Notes: generated by a model not told the origin, from the letters alone. A DNA stretch of 11,452 nt from an uncultured Collinsella sp. (GCA_902494295.1 CABUSL010000062.1:1-11452), one strand, 5' to 3'. Positions 1 through 6,676 are shown, numbered from the stretch's first letter. Made by a program: numbers and translations.

Positions 1-46
1 CTCACGAGAGACGCAGGGCCGCTTTGCATTGCAGTAAAGCTAACGG

Positions 47-1012
47 CTACGAACGGCGCGGCTCGGGAACCACGAGCCTATCGGGGCTCGCGCCCTCGGC
101 ATCCATCAGGCTCACGTAGCGAATCGACGGATCCCCATACATCGCGTAGTAATAATTGCCCGTGCGCGCGCTAAAGCATCCGGTGTAGATAGTCTTCTCG
201 AACTTGCCATCGCCCATCCTGGACGCTCCCTCGATCATCACCACGCCCTCGAGCGAGCGGAACATGCGAACGACGTTTTCGGTCTCGCTCTCCTTTTGTG
301 GGTAATTGGCATTGAGGTACGCCGCCTTTACAAAACGGCTCGGCGAATAGCAATCGCCCGGAATGCCGCGCATGCCGGCACCGGCTCCATAGGGCTTAAG
401 CTCGGCGCCACGCCATGTCGCCGTCTGCGGAAAATCGCTTGTGGCCGTGATATAGGTGCGCAGGTTTTCCATGTGCCACGGGAAAGTCGGCTGATTGGCA
501 AGGGTGTCGACCGGATTGTCGTATACATGCAGGCCGTCAGCCATCATCTCGACCACGATGCTGCGCTGGCTGTCGCCGATAATCCAATGGAGCAGCGACA
601 CGCCCAGCCCCTCTCCGGCAGATTTGGCGACAATCACCGTGTCGCGCAGCGCGGCCTCGACCTCATCGACCGTCGAGAACGTCGCTGCCACCCACAGGGG
701 AAACTCATAGGCCGCGATATTGTTCTTGCCGTCGACAGGGCCCTCGGCATACTCGGCATAACCCGGGAAATTGAGCCCCGCCACGGCGAGGCCCGCATCG
801 TTGCCGCAGTCGAAGAACATAGGGTAGTTCTCGTAATCGATGCACATGCCGATTACCGCGTGCGCCGCCGACGCATCGTCGATAAACGAATACGGGACGT
901 GGAACCCGCGCGGCATCACGCGAACCTGTTGGCCGTAGTCAAAGCTCCAGTCTAGGTTGCGGCCTAGATACATGTGACCAGAATTATCGGTAAATCGAAT
1001 GCTCGTACACAT
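47..1012 (-). CDS. bsh: Bile salt hydrolase / choloylglycine hydrolase family protein
   Basis: This encodes a 321-residue Ntn-type linear amide C-N hydrolase that probably deconjugates glycine- or taurine-conjugated bile acids in the cytoplasm. With the start used here, Cys2 follows the initiator Met and would become the N-terminal nucleophile. Arg18 and Asp21 (LGRNLDW), Asn81 (AGLNFPGY), Asn173 (ANQPTF) and Arg226 (SPSRF) fall where the family's active-site residues lie. Length matches the usual 315-340. An upstream in-frame Met would add 21 residues and bury the nucleophile. The start at 1012 has AGGAGG four bases upstream and is much better. Penicillin V acylase is the main alternative in this family. 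The Asn in the GLNFPGY segment, where the acylases carry Tyr, favours bile salt hydrolase. The gene lies downstream of the deformylase-like gene behind a terminator, so it should have its own promoter. Family assignment is secure; substrate is inferred. Confidence 0.93.
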   Translation of the reverse strand: MCTSIRFTDNSGHMYLGRNLDWSFDYGQQVRVMPRGFHVPYSFIDDASAAHAVIGMCIDYENYPMFFDCGNDAGLAVAGLNFPGYAEYAEGPVDGKNNIAAYEFPLWVAATFSTVDEVEAALRDTVIVAKSAGEGLGVSLLHWIIGDSQRSIVVEMMADGLHVYDNPVDTLANQPTFPWHMENLRTYITATSDFPQTATWRGAELKPYGAGAGMRGIPGDCYSPSRFVKAAYLNANYPQKESETENVVRMFRSLEGVVMIEGASRMGDGKFEKTIYTGCFSARTGNYYYAMYGDPSIRYVSLMDAEGASPDRLVVPEPRRS

Positions 1013-1016
1013 AGCG

Positions 1017-1022
1017 CCTCCT
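1017..1022 (-). promoter_or_regulatory. Shine-Dalgarno AGGAGG fixing the bsh start
   Basis: On the minus strand AGGAGG is followed by CGCT and then ATG TGT. It selects the start codon that places Cys at position 2, which the Ntn-hydrolase mechanism needs, over the longer in-frame ORF beginning at 1075. Confidence 0.85.
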
Positions 1023-1069
1023 AGCTTTACGTTCCTGCTAAGGTTATTGTCACCAAACAAAAAGGCGCT

Positions 1070-1110
1070 AAACACAAAAGCCCGGACATGACAACAATGT
1101 CACGTCCGGA
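1070..1110 (-). terminator. Intrinsic terminator of the deformylase-like gene
   Basis: On the minus strand CCGGACGTGAC and GTCATGTCCGG form an 11-bp stem with one G-U pair around a six-base loop (stem arms 1099-1109 and 1082-1092). CTTTTGTGTTT follows. It lies 34 bases after the stop of the deformylase-like gene and before bsh, so the two genes are probably separate transcription units. Read on the plus strand the G-U pair becomes an A-C mismatch, so the signal suits minus-strand transcription. Confidence 0.82.
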
Positions 1111-1143
1111 CCAAAAGAGACGAAGTGCGGTGCTTTGGTCCCC

Positions 1144-1563
1144 TTAGACCAACTTTCCTAGACAGTGGTCAATCATGTGTTGAATCATCTGCGCCTCGAA
1201 GCCCACAAAGTCCTGCTTGCGCTCGCGCATCTTGCCGTCGACGATCACGTCATAAGCGACCTTGCACTTGATATAGCGCGTGGACTTGGTGACCTCCTCG
1301 TGCGTCAGGCAGCTCTCCTCCATCTTGCTGGCGCCCAGGCCAAACACCAGACGGGGGTTGTAGAGCACGTGGGGCTCGCCGGCATCGTCCAGGTAGACGC
1401 AAACCTTCTTGGTAACGCCAATCTGGTTAGCGGCCAAGCAGCCGGCATCGTCGAGCGACTTGATGGTATCGATCAGGTCCTGAGCAACCGACTCGTCCTC
1501 GACGGTCGCAACCTCGCAACGCTGGGACAGGATAGCCTCGTCGTGGCAAAGCTCTTTAATCAT
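1144..1563 (-). CDS. Peptide deformylase-like protein lacking the catalytic glutamate
   Basis: This 139-residue protein has the layout of a short peptide deformylase (Def fold). Motif 1 is AGCLAANQIG (residues 40-49, for GxGLAAPQ), motif 2 is EESCLT (82-87, for EGCLS) and motif 3 is QHMIDH (128-133, for QHExDH). The metal ligands Cys85, His129 and His133 are all present. The glutamate right after the first His, the general acid/base in true deformylases, is Met130. The motif-2 Gly is Ser84. The protein ends six residues after motif 3 and lacks the C-terminal helix of larger deformylases. The start at 1563 has GGAGG five bases upstream; the in-frame ATG at 1575 overlaps that site and is unlikely. 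It may still bind metal and a peptide, but ordinary deformylation is doubtful. It probably forms a single-gene unit with a terminator downstream. Family membership is clear; function is open. Confidence 0.85.
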   Translation of the reverse strand: MIKELCHDEAILSQRCEVATVEDESVAQDLIDTIKSLDDAGCLAANQIGVTKKVCVYLDDAGEPHVLYNPRLVFGLGASKMEESCLTHEEVTKSTRYIKCKVAYDVIVDGKMRERKQDFVGFEAQMIQHMIDHCLGKLV

Positions 1564-1568
1564 ACGTT

Positions 1569-1573
1569 CCTCC
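1569..1573 (-). promoter_or_regulatory. Shine-Dalgarno GGAGG fixing the deformylase-like start
   Basis: GGAGG followed by AACGT and ATG points to the Met at 1563. The alternative ATG at 1575 lies upstream of, and immediately against, this site and has no good site of its own. Confidence 0.75.
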
Positions 1574-1596
1574 ATAGGGGTCGTTGTAACCGCTTA

Positions 1597-1602
1597 AGTA
1601 TA
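1597..1602 (-). promoter_or_regulatory. Probable -10 box for the deformylase-like gene
   Basis: TATACT on the minus strand differs from TATAAT at one position and lies about 34 bases before the start codon. No convincing -35 hexamer is seen at 16-18 bases, so the call rests on the -10 box and location alone. Confidence 0.4.
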
Positions 1603-1695
1603 CGGTACCCACACATTTTCATGCGAAAAATACCGTCCGTCTGCTACAAAGCGCCGAACATCAACATGCGAGGAACAACAGCGTCGTAAAGGGGC

Positions 1696-1701
1696 TATAG
1701 T
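1696..1701 (+). promoter_or_regulatory. Probable -10 box for the purine permease gene
   Basis: TATAGT lies 55 bases upstream of the permease start, divergent from the deformylase-like promoter. A recognisable -35 is lacking. The leader contains a small hairpin (CTCGG GG CCGAG, about 1729-1740). No purine riboswitch consensus is present in it. Confidence 0.4.
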
Positions 1702-1756
1702 GGGTGAGTTCGTGTCAATCGGCCTAAACTCGGGGCCGAGCAAGGAAAGGGTATGC

Positions 1757-3067
1757 ATGGACGAACTATTTCACGTCAGCGAGCGCAAGTCCACAATCGG
1801 GACCGAACTCCGCGCTGGACTGACAACATTCCTGGCGATGGCCTACATCATCGCCGTCAACCCCGCGGTGCTCTCGGGCGCTGGCATCGATGCGGGAGCG
1901 CTCGCCTGCGCCACCTGCCTGGGCGCCGGCATCATGACCATCTGCATGGGCATCTTCGCCAACCGCCCGCTCGCCTGCGCGTCGGGCTTAGGCGTCAACG
2001 CGATGATCGCTGGAATCACCACCACCGTCTGCGGCGGTGACTGGCACGTGGCCATGAGCGTCATCTTCCTCGAGGGTATCGTCATCTTGCTGCTCGTGCT
2101 TTGTGGCCTGCGCGAGGCCATCATGGACGCCATCCCGGTTGTCCTGCGTCACGCCATCTCGGTGGGTCTGGGCCTGTTCATCGCCATGATTGGCCTGTGC
2201 GATGCCGGCATTATCACCGCTGGCGCCGGTACACTCGTCGGTCTGGGCGACATCACCTCCCCCACCTTCATCGTCGGCATCATCTCCATCCTGGTGACAG
2301 TCGCCCTCGCCTGCCGCAACGTCCCCGGCTCGCTGCTCATCGGCATCGTCGTCGCCGCCATCGCCGGTATCCCCCTAGGTGTGACCCATGCTCCGACCGG
2401 TATCATCGCCCCGCTCGACTTCTCGAGCATCGGTGGCCCCATCGCCGACGCCGGCGGCGTGCCCGCCATCGTCAAGGTCCTTACCGACCCCACGCTCCTC
2501 GTCATCTCGTTCTCGCTGCTCATGAGTGACTTCTTCGACACCATGGGCACCGCGATGGCCGTGGCCAAGCAGGGCGAGTTCCTCACCGACGACGGCAACG
2601 TCGAGAATATCAAGGAGATCCTGATCGTCGACTCCGCCGCCGCTGCTGTGGGCGGTTTCATGGGCGTCTCCTCCATCACCACCTTCGTCGAGTCCACTTC
2701 CGGCGCCGCCGACGGTGGCCGCACGGGCCTCACCTCCGTCACCACCGGCGTGCTGTTCATTCTCGCCGCGTTCTTCTCCCCCATCGTCACCATCGTTTCC
2801 AGCGCCGCCACCTGCGGTGCTCTGGTCTACGTTGGCTACCTCATGATGAGCGAGGCCTCCGAGATCGACTGGTCCGACGTGTCGCAGGGTTTCCCGGCGT
2901 TCATGATCGTCGCCGGCGTGCCCTTCACCTACTCCATCTCTGCCGGCATTGGCCTGGGCTTTATCGCCTACGTGATCGTCGCGCTCTTTAAGGGCGAGGC
3001 CTCCAAGATCAAGCCGCTCATGTGGATCGCAGCCCTTGCCTTCCTCGTCTACTTCTTCGTAGCGTAA
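1757..3067 (+). CDS. AzgA/PbuG-type purine (adenine/guanine/hypoxanthine) permease
   Basis: This 436-residue polytopic membrane protein belongs to the AzgA branch of the NCS2 nucleobase transporters, which take up purine bases with protons. Diagnostic segments are RAGLTTFLAMAYI near the N-terminus (19-31), GLGVNAMIA (78-86, for the usual GMGLNA), SDFFDTMGT (257-265) and SSITTFVESTSGAADGGRTGLT (305-326). About a dozen hydrophobic segments are apparent. The start at 1757 has AAGGAAAGGG a few bases upstream; a longer in-frame start at 1700 has no ribosome binding site and would add a polar tail. It is monocistronic, with a terminator 30 bases after the stop. Which base it prefers (hypoxanthine/guanine as in PbuG, adenine as in PurP) cannot be told from sequence. 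A pyrimidine-type relative lies at 3930-5264. Confidence 0.92.
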   Translation: MDELFHVSERKSTIGTELRAGLTTFLAMAYIIAVNPAVLSGAGIDAGALACATCLGAGIMTICMGIFANRPLACASGLGVNAMIAGITTTVCGGDWHVAMSVIFLEGIVILLLVLCGLREAIMDAIPVVLRHAISVGLGLFIAMIGLCDAGIITAGAGTLVGLGDITSPTFIVGIISILVTVALACRNVPGSLLIGIVVAAIAGIPLGVTHAPTGIIAPLDFSSIGGPIADAGGVPAIVKVLTDPTLLVISFSLLMSDFFDTMGTAMAVAKQGEFLTDDGNVENIKEILIVDSAAAAVGGFMGVSSITTFVESTSGAADGGRTGLTSVTTGVLFILAAFFSPIVTIVSSAATCGALVYVGYLMMSEASEIDWSDVSQGFPAFMIVAGVPFTYSISAGIGLGFIAYVIVALFKGEASKIKPLMWIAALAFLVYFFVA

Positions 3068-3096
3068 CGGCATAGTCTGCCGAAGCAAAACAACAA

Positions 3097-3135
3097 GGCG
3101 CGGAATCGCATCGAGCGGCTCCGCGCCTTTCTTTT
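3097..3135 (+). terminator. Intrinsic terminator after the purine permease
   Basis: GGCGCGGA (3097-3104) and TCCGCGCC (3120-3127) form a perfect 8-bp GC-rich stem, followed by TTTCTTTTA. The loop is 15 bases. It lies directly downstream of the permease stop. Confidence 0.9.
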
Positions 3136-3203
3136 AGCGTCTGCCCCGTGCCAGCGTGCGACAATTGAGGCTGTCAATATCACAACACCGAGAGAAGCCT
3201 GCC

Positions 3204-3869
3204 TTGGAAGCGCATCAGAAGCAGATAACCGTTTATTCAGAGTGTGCGGAAGGTACGCCCGTCATCTACCTCCCCGTGGTTATGGGCGACGGTAGTGAAG
3301 TCTACGAGCGCTGCCGAGAGCTCGACTGCCCGCCATTCGCCCTTGTCGCCATTGGAGGGCTCGATTGGAATCGCGAGCTGAGCCCCTGGGAATGCGACGG
3401 AACTATACGAGATGCCGAGCCCTTTGGCGGACAGGCGTCTGAGTTTCTCGATGAACTGCTGAATCAGATAATCCCAGAGGCCGAATCATCACTTCCCTGC
3501 CCGCCCACCTGGCGCGGCATTGCCGGCTACTCGTTGGCGGGTCTTTTTGCACTGTGGGCACTTTGGCAAACAGATGTCTTTGAGCGCGCGGCGAGTGCGT
3601 CGGGGTCGCTGTGGTTCCCCGGCTTTATCGACTACGCGCGCGAGCGCACGATGACAGCTACGCCCGACGCCGCCTATCTGTCGCTCGGTAAAAAGGAAAC
3701 CAAGACGCCCAACCGCATGATGCGGCACGTACTCGACGATACGCGCGCGATGGAAGAGCTGTTTATCGAGCGCGACATTCCAACAACGCTGGAGCTCAAC
3801 CCTGGCAATCACTTTGCCCAAACTGACCTGCGCATGGCGCGCGGCATCCACTGGATACTGACGCATTAA
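3204..3869 (+). CDS. Alpha/beta-hydrolase fold esterase (Fes/IroE-like putative esterase)
   Basis: This encodes a serine hydrolase of about 221 residues of the putative-esterase group, probably cytoplasmic because no signal peptide is seen. The nucleophile elbow is GYSLAG with Ser110. The C-terminal NPGNHF supplies His203, and a Glu in LGKKETKTPN (near residue 165) sits where the third triad residue is expected. The early segment IGGLDWNRELSPW is typical of this family in Firmicutes and Actinobacteria. The start is uncertain. The TTG at 3204 has a modest GAGAGAAG site six bases upstream and leaves room for a promoter after the permease terminator. A GTG at 3156 would add 16 residues but has no ribosome binding site and lies only 20 bases after the terminator. 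The substrate is unknown. Although related to siderophore esterases, no iron-uptake genes are nearby, so that role is not supported. The stop codon is built into the downstream terminator stem. Confidence 0.82.
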   Translation: MEAHQKQITVYSECAEGTPVIYLPVVMGDGSEVYERCRELDCPPFALVAIGGLDWNRELSPWECDGTIRDAEPFGGQASEFLDELLNQIIPEAESSLPCPPTWRGIAGYSLAGLFALWALWQTDVFERAASASGSLWFPGFIDYARERTMTATPDAAYLSLGKKETKTPNRMMRHVLDDTRAMEELFIERDIPTTLELNPGNHFAQTDLRMARGIHWILTH

Positions 3870-3911
3870 AAATGGCGTCCGCGCGTACATACGCATGGAC
3901 GCCATTTTTAA
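3866..3911. terminator. Long symmetrical bidirectional terminator
   Basis: A perfect 15-bp inverted repeat (3866-3880 and 3897-3911; arm sequence TTAAAAATGGCGTCC) encloses a smaller GCGT/ACGC stem with an ACAT loop. Both flanks provide U-tracts, so it can end the plus-strand esterase and the minus-strand uracil permease. The left arm contains the esterase TAA stop codon (3867-3869). Confidence 0.93.
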
Positions 3912-3929
3912 TTTGGCTGAACGCAGCTA

Positions 3930-5264
3930 CTATTCAGCAGTCTCCTCAAGCTCGGAAGTATCGAACTCAAAGTCATTACCGGGCAGGATGGCGTTGAGCA
4001 CAATGCCCACCAGCGAGCCCACGGCAAGGCCCGAAAGCGAAATCGTCACGCCGCCCAGCTCCAGCACGATGGCACCGGCGGTACTGTAGGCAATGCCGAG
4101 CGAGAGCACGAGCACCAGAGCCGCAACCAGCACATTGCGGTTGTTCTGGAAATCGACCTGGTTTTCGATAAGGTTGCGAACGCCCACGGCACTGATCATG
4201 CCGTAGAGCACGAGCGACACGCCGCCGATAACGCACGCCGGCATAGCAGCGATTACAGCAGCAAACTTGGGGCAGAACGAAAGCACGATGGCGCAGCAGG
4301 CGGCAATGCGAATCACACGCGGGTCGAACACACGCGTAAGCGCAAGCACGCCGGTGTTCTCGCCATACGTGGTGTTGGCCGGAGCGCCAAAGAGCGACGC
4401 CAAGATGGTCGCCAGGCCATCGCCGAGCAGGGTACGGTGCAGACCGGGATCGGCAATGTAATTGCGTTCGCAGGTAGAGCCAATGGCGGAGATATCGCCA
4501 ATGTGCTCAATCATGGTCGCAAAGGCCAGCGGCATGATGGTGATGATAGCCGTCGTGGCAAGACCGCTATCGAACTGCGGGCCAAAGAGCGCAAACACGG
4601 TGTTGTCCCACACGATGGGCAGACCGACCCACGGAGCGGCGGCAACGCCCGAAAAATCAACCTCGCCCAGCACCGCCGCGACAGCATAGCTCACCACAAC
4701 GCCCAGCAAAATCGGCACGATCTTGACCATGCCGCGGCCCCAGATGTTGCAGATGACGATCACGGCCACAGCGACAACGGCAACAAGCCAGTTGGTCTGG
4801 CAGTTGGCAATGGCAGAGCTCGCCAGGATCAGGCCGATGGAAACGACGATGGGACCGGTCACCACCGGCGGAAAGAAGCGCATGACACGCTTGGCGCCAA
4901 ATGCGCGGAACAGCGCCGCCAGCACCGGATAGAGCAGGCCGGCGCAGGCAACGCCCAGGCAGGCGTAGGGCAAAAGCTCGGCCTCGCCGTTGGGTGCAAT
5001 GGCGGCATAACCCGCGATAAAGGCAAACGACGAGCCCAGAAACGCGGGCACCTTACCGCGCGATAGAAAATGAAACAGCAGCGTGCCGATGCCGGCGAAC
5101 AGAAGCGTCGCCGAAACGGAAAGGCCGGTGAGCACGGGCACGAGCACCGTGGCTCCGAACATCGCAAACATGTGTTGCAAACCCAACACGAACATGCGCG
5201 GGCGGCCGAGCGATGATGCATCGTAGATGGCATCGGTGACGGCGGGCGTCGAGGATTGGGACAT
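3930..5264 (-). CDS. uraA: UraA/PyrP-type uracil permease
   Basis: This 444-residue NCS2 transporter imports uracil (or xanthine-like bases) by proton symport across the inner membrane. Family signatures are QHMFAMFGATVLVPVLTG (30-47), FLGSSFAFI (75-83), FFPPVVTGPIVVSIGL (130-145), IEHIGD (252-257) and NTTYGENTGVLALTRV (297-312). Glu253 and Glu302 match the two substrate-contacting glutamates of E. coli UraA. The position of UraA His245 (EHIGH) is Asp257 here, so proton coupling may differ in detail. Start ATG at 5264 has AAAGGA five bases upstream. The 123-base gap from the methyltransferase stop contains a possible -10 box, so it may be transcribed separately. It converges on the esterase at the shared terminator. 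Nucleobase-permease identity is very secure; uracil is the best substrate guess. Confidence 0.93.
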   Translation of the reverse strand: MSQSSTPAVTDAIYDASSLGRPRMFVLGLQHMFAMFGATVLVPVLTGLSVSATLLFAGIGTLLFHFLSRGKVPAFLGSSFAFIAGYAAIAPNGEAELLPYACLGVACAGLLYPVLAALFRAFGAKRVMRFFPPVVTGPIVVSIGLILASSAIANCQTNWLVAVVAVAVIVICNIWGRGMVKIVPILLGVVVSYAVAAVLGEVDFSGVAAAPWVGLPIVWDNTVFALFGPQFDSGLATTAIITIMPLAFATMIEHIGDISAIGSTCERNYIADPGLHRTLLGDGLATILASLFGAPANTTYGENTGVLALTRVFDPRVIRIAACCAIVLSFCPKFAAVIAAMPACVIGGVSLVLYGMISAVGVRNLIENQVDFQNNRNVLVAALVLVLSLGIAYSTAGAIVLELGGVTISLSGLAVGSLVGIVLNAILPGNDFEFDTSELEETAE

Positions 5265-5334
5265 GGAAGTCCTTTCATAATGGAAGGGCGATCAGGCATA
5301 TCGGATAACCTGCCCGAACGATACGATCCGAACC

Positions 5335-5340
5335 ATTGTA
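5335..5340 (-). promoter_or_regulatory. Possible -10 box upstream of uraA
   Basis: TACAAT on the minus strand is five of six to consensus and would give a leader of about 60 bases. No good -35 is found at normal spacing. The leader can form an imperfect hairpin (GGGCAGG pairing with CCT-gatc-GCCC, about 5284-5313). I saw no PyrR-type binding motif. Confidence 0.3.
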
Positions 5341-5387
5341 CGTGATACGCCATGTCTCGCACGCGCCGTCACCTGCAAGCGGTAGCG

Positions 5388-6521
5388 TTACTTCCAAACG
5401 CGCTCGACAATGCGCTTGACCAGCGCGATCTTTGCCCACTGTTCGTCCTCGGTCAGTTTGTTGCCAATCTCGCAGCTGGCAAAGCCGCACTGGGGCGACA
5501 GGTACAGGTTCTCGAGCGGCACATACTTTGCGGCCTCTTGGATACGTTCGACGATAACGTCCTCGTCCTCAAGCTCAGCCGCCTTTGTAGTGACCAGTCC
5601 CAGCACCACCTTCTTGCCGGGGGCGACATACTTGAGCGGCTCAAAGCCACCGGCGCGCGGCGTATCGAACTCAAGGTAGAACGCGTCGACATCCTCGTGC
5701 GCAAACAGGTACGGTGCAATGGGATCGTAACCACCCTCGAAGGCATACGTGGAGTGATAGTTGCCGCGGCACACATGCGTGTTGATAACCAGATCGTCGG
5801 GCTTGCCCGCGATGGCAGCATTGTTGAGCGCCACGCCCAGCTCGCTCACCTTTTGCAGGTCAACCGGGCTCATGCCAGTCTTGGACACAAAGTCGGTATC
5901 GCAATAGATGCCCCAGGTGCAATCATCAAATTGGATGTTGCGGCAGCCCGCGGCATACAGGTCGGCGATCACCGTGCGGTATGCTGCGGCAATGGCGTCG
6001 GCGAGCTCTTCGTCGGTCTTATAGACGGCACGCAGGCTCTCCTGCTGGCCATCACAGCGGTCGAGTGTGACTTCGGAGAACGTCTGGATCGGTGCCGGAA
6101 TGGTCTGGCGCGCGATCTGGCCCTCACCCTCGAGCGACTTGACAAATTTGAAGTGCTCGACGAACGGGTGGTTCTCGCCGCTAATGGGACCGGTAACCAC
6201 GGCGGTGTCGGCCGTCGTCTCCTCGTCATGGAACATATAACCCGTGCGTGAGGTGCGGCGCTCAATGCCGTTAAGGCCCCACATAAAATCGAGGTGCCAG
6301 TAGCTGCGGCGGAACTCGCCATCGGTGATCACCTGCAGGCCGGCGGCCTTCTGCTTGGCCACTAAGTCGCGGATGGCCTCGTCCTCGACGGCCTTAAGGC
6401 CGGAAGCGTCGAGTTTACCCGCGACATAGGCGGCACGGGCATCCTTTACAGCCTGCGGACGAAGAAAACTGCCGACGATATCGGCACGAAACGGCGCGTT
6501 CGGTTGAATCGAAGTGCTCAT
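5388..6521 (-). CDS. MetE C-terminal-like (YxjG/YxjH-type) cobalamin-independent methyltransferase
   Basis: This 377-residue protein resembles the C-terminal catalytic half of cobalamin-independent methionine synthase (UROD/MetE-like TIM barrel). Zinc-ligand candidates are His249 and Cys251 (NTHVCRGN), Glu284 (FYLEFD) and Cys345 (SPQCGFAS). The family N-terminal signature is RADIVGSFLRP (12-22). It lacks the N-terminal half of full-length MetE, as YxjG/YxjH do. It probably makes methionine from homocysteine with a methyl donor that remains uncertain for this subgroup. Start at 6521 has GGGAG seven bases upstream; the in-frame ATG at 6539 overlaps that site and is unlikely. It lies downstream of a LysR-type regulator in the same direction, with a LysR-type operator and promoter in the gap. 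No S-box or T-box is visible. uraA follows but need not be co-transcribed. Confidence 0.9.
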   Translation of the reverse strand: MSTSIQPNAPFRADIVGSFLRPQAVKDARAAYVAGKLDASGLKAVEDEAIRDLVAKQKAAGLQVITDGEFRRSYWHLDFMWGLNGIERRTSRTGYMFHDEETTADTAVVTGPISGENHPFVEHFKFVKSLEGEGQIARQTIPAPIQTFSEVTLDRCDGQQESLRAVYKTDEELADAIAAAYRTVIADLYAAGCRNIQFDDCTWGIYCDTDFVSKTGMSPVDLQKVSELGVALNNAAIAGKPDDLVINTHVCRGNYHSTYAFEGGYDPIAPYLFAHEDVDAFYLEFDTPRAGGFEPLKYVAPGKKVVLGLVTTKAAELEDEDVIVERIQEAAKYVPLENLYLSPQCGFASCEIGNKLTEDEQWAKIALVKRIVERVWK

Positions 6522-6559
6522 AGATATCTCCCTTTGCATTGGTTGCTTTACTGGGACAG

Positions 6560-6588
6560 AGTATGAGCGCTCATATGGTCATCGTAAA
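6560..6588 (-). promoter_or_regulatory. Predicted promoter of the MetE-like gene
   Basis: On the minus strand TTTACG (6588-6583) and CATACT (6565-6560) are spaced by 17 bases, each four of six to consensus. The start site would lie near 6553, giving a leader of about 32 bases. The weak boxes and the upstream inverted repeat fit an activator-dependent promoter. A competing -10 (TATATT at 6593-6588) would place the operator about 38 bases upstream instead. Confidence 0.5.
6562..6575. repeat. Perfect 14-bp palindrome on the promoter
   Basis: TATGAGCGCTCATA is fully self-complementary. It covers most of the -10 box of the predicted MetE-like promoter and part of the spacer. This is where a repressor, or the proximal site of a regulator, would bind. 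It has no U-tract and no loop, so it is not a terminator. Confidence 0.6.
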
Positions 6589-6607
6589 ATATACGTTTAT
6601 AACAGTT

Positions 6608-6630
6608 TGATATAGATGCTTCCTATATCA
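6608..6630. promoter_or_regulatory. LysR-type operator (inverted repeat TGATATAG-N7-CTATATCA)
   Basis: A perfect 8-bp inverted repeat with a 7-base spacer extends imperfectly to CAG-NN-TGATATAG on each side. It has the T-N-A dyad layout of LysR-type sites and its centre (6619) is about 66 bases upstream of the predicted start site. A second short dyad, CAGTC-TG-GACTG (6629-6640), abuts it. The regulator gene ends only 46 bases away, which makes it the likely binder. Confidence 0.6.
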
Positions 6631-6676
6631 GTCTGGACTGTCATAAAGAGACTTGAACCGTGCGGAGCACAGCAGC

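Noticed and set aside
1..46. Terminator after bsh
   Set aside because: A short GCTTT/AAAGC hairpin is possible but has no U-tract, and the region is cut by the window edge.
296..955. Long plus-strand open frame opposite the bile salt hydrolase gene
   Set aside because: It lies wholly antisense to a well-supported enzyme gene, has no ribosome binding site or recognisable domain, and is expected by chance in GC-rich coding DNA.
1013..1069. Promoter for bsh
   Set aside because: A promoter must lie here, but the best candidate (AATAAC as -10 at 1043-1048 with a three-of-six -35) is too weak to list as a feature.
1564..1756. Purine riboswitch upstream of the purine permease
   Set aside because: The leader lacks the conserved purine-aptamer junction blocks and a terminator; only a small CTCGG/CCGAG hairpin is seen.
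2375..3088. 237-codon minus-strand open frame opposite the purine permease
   Set aside because: Low-complexity Gly/Asp/Glu-rich translation typical of antisense to a membrane protein gene. No start signals.
3156..3203. Longer N-terminus of the esterase from GTG 3156
   Set aside because: No ribosome binding site and only 20 bases after the upstream terminator; kept as the alternative start, not the main call.
4437..5066. 209-codon plus-strand open frame opposite uraA
   Set aside because: His/Asp/Arg-rich antisense translation with no domain; uraA on the other strand is unambiguous.
5265..5387. PyrR attenuator upstream of uraA
   Set aside because: No PyrR binding-loop motif and no terminator/antiterminator pair could be recognised; only one imperfect hairpin.
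6645..6672. Terminator after the LysR gene
   Set aside because: A six-pair hairpin with a three-base loop followed by a mixed pyrimidine stretch; too weak to separate from chance.
6522..6676. S-box or T-box leader for the MetE-like gene
   Set aside because: The predicted leader is only about 32 bases and no conserved SAM-riboswitch or T-box blocks are present; protein-based control fits better.
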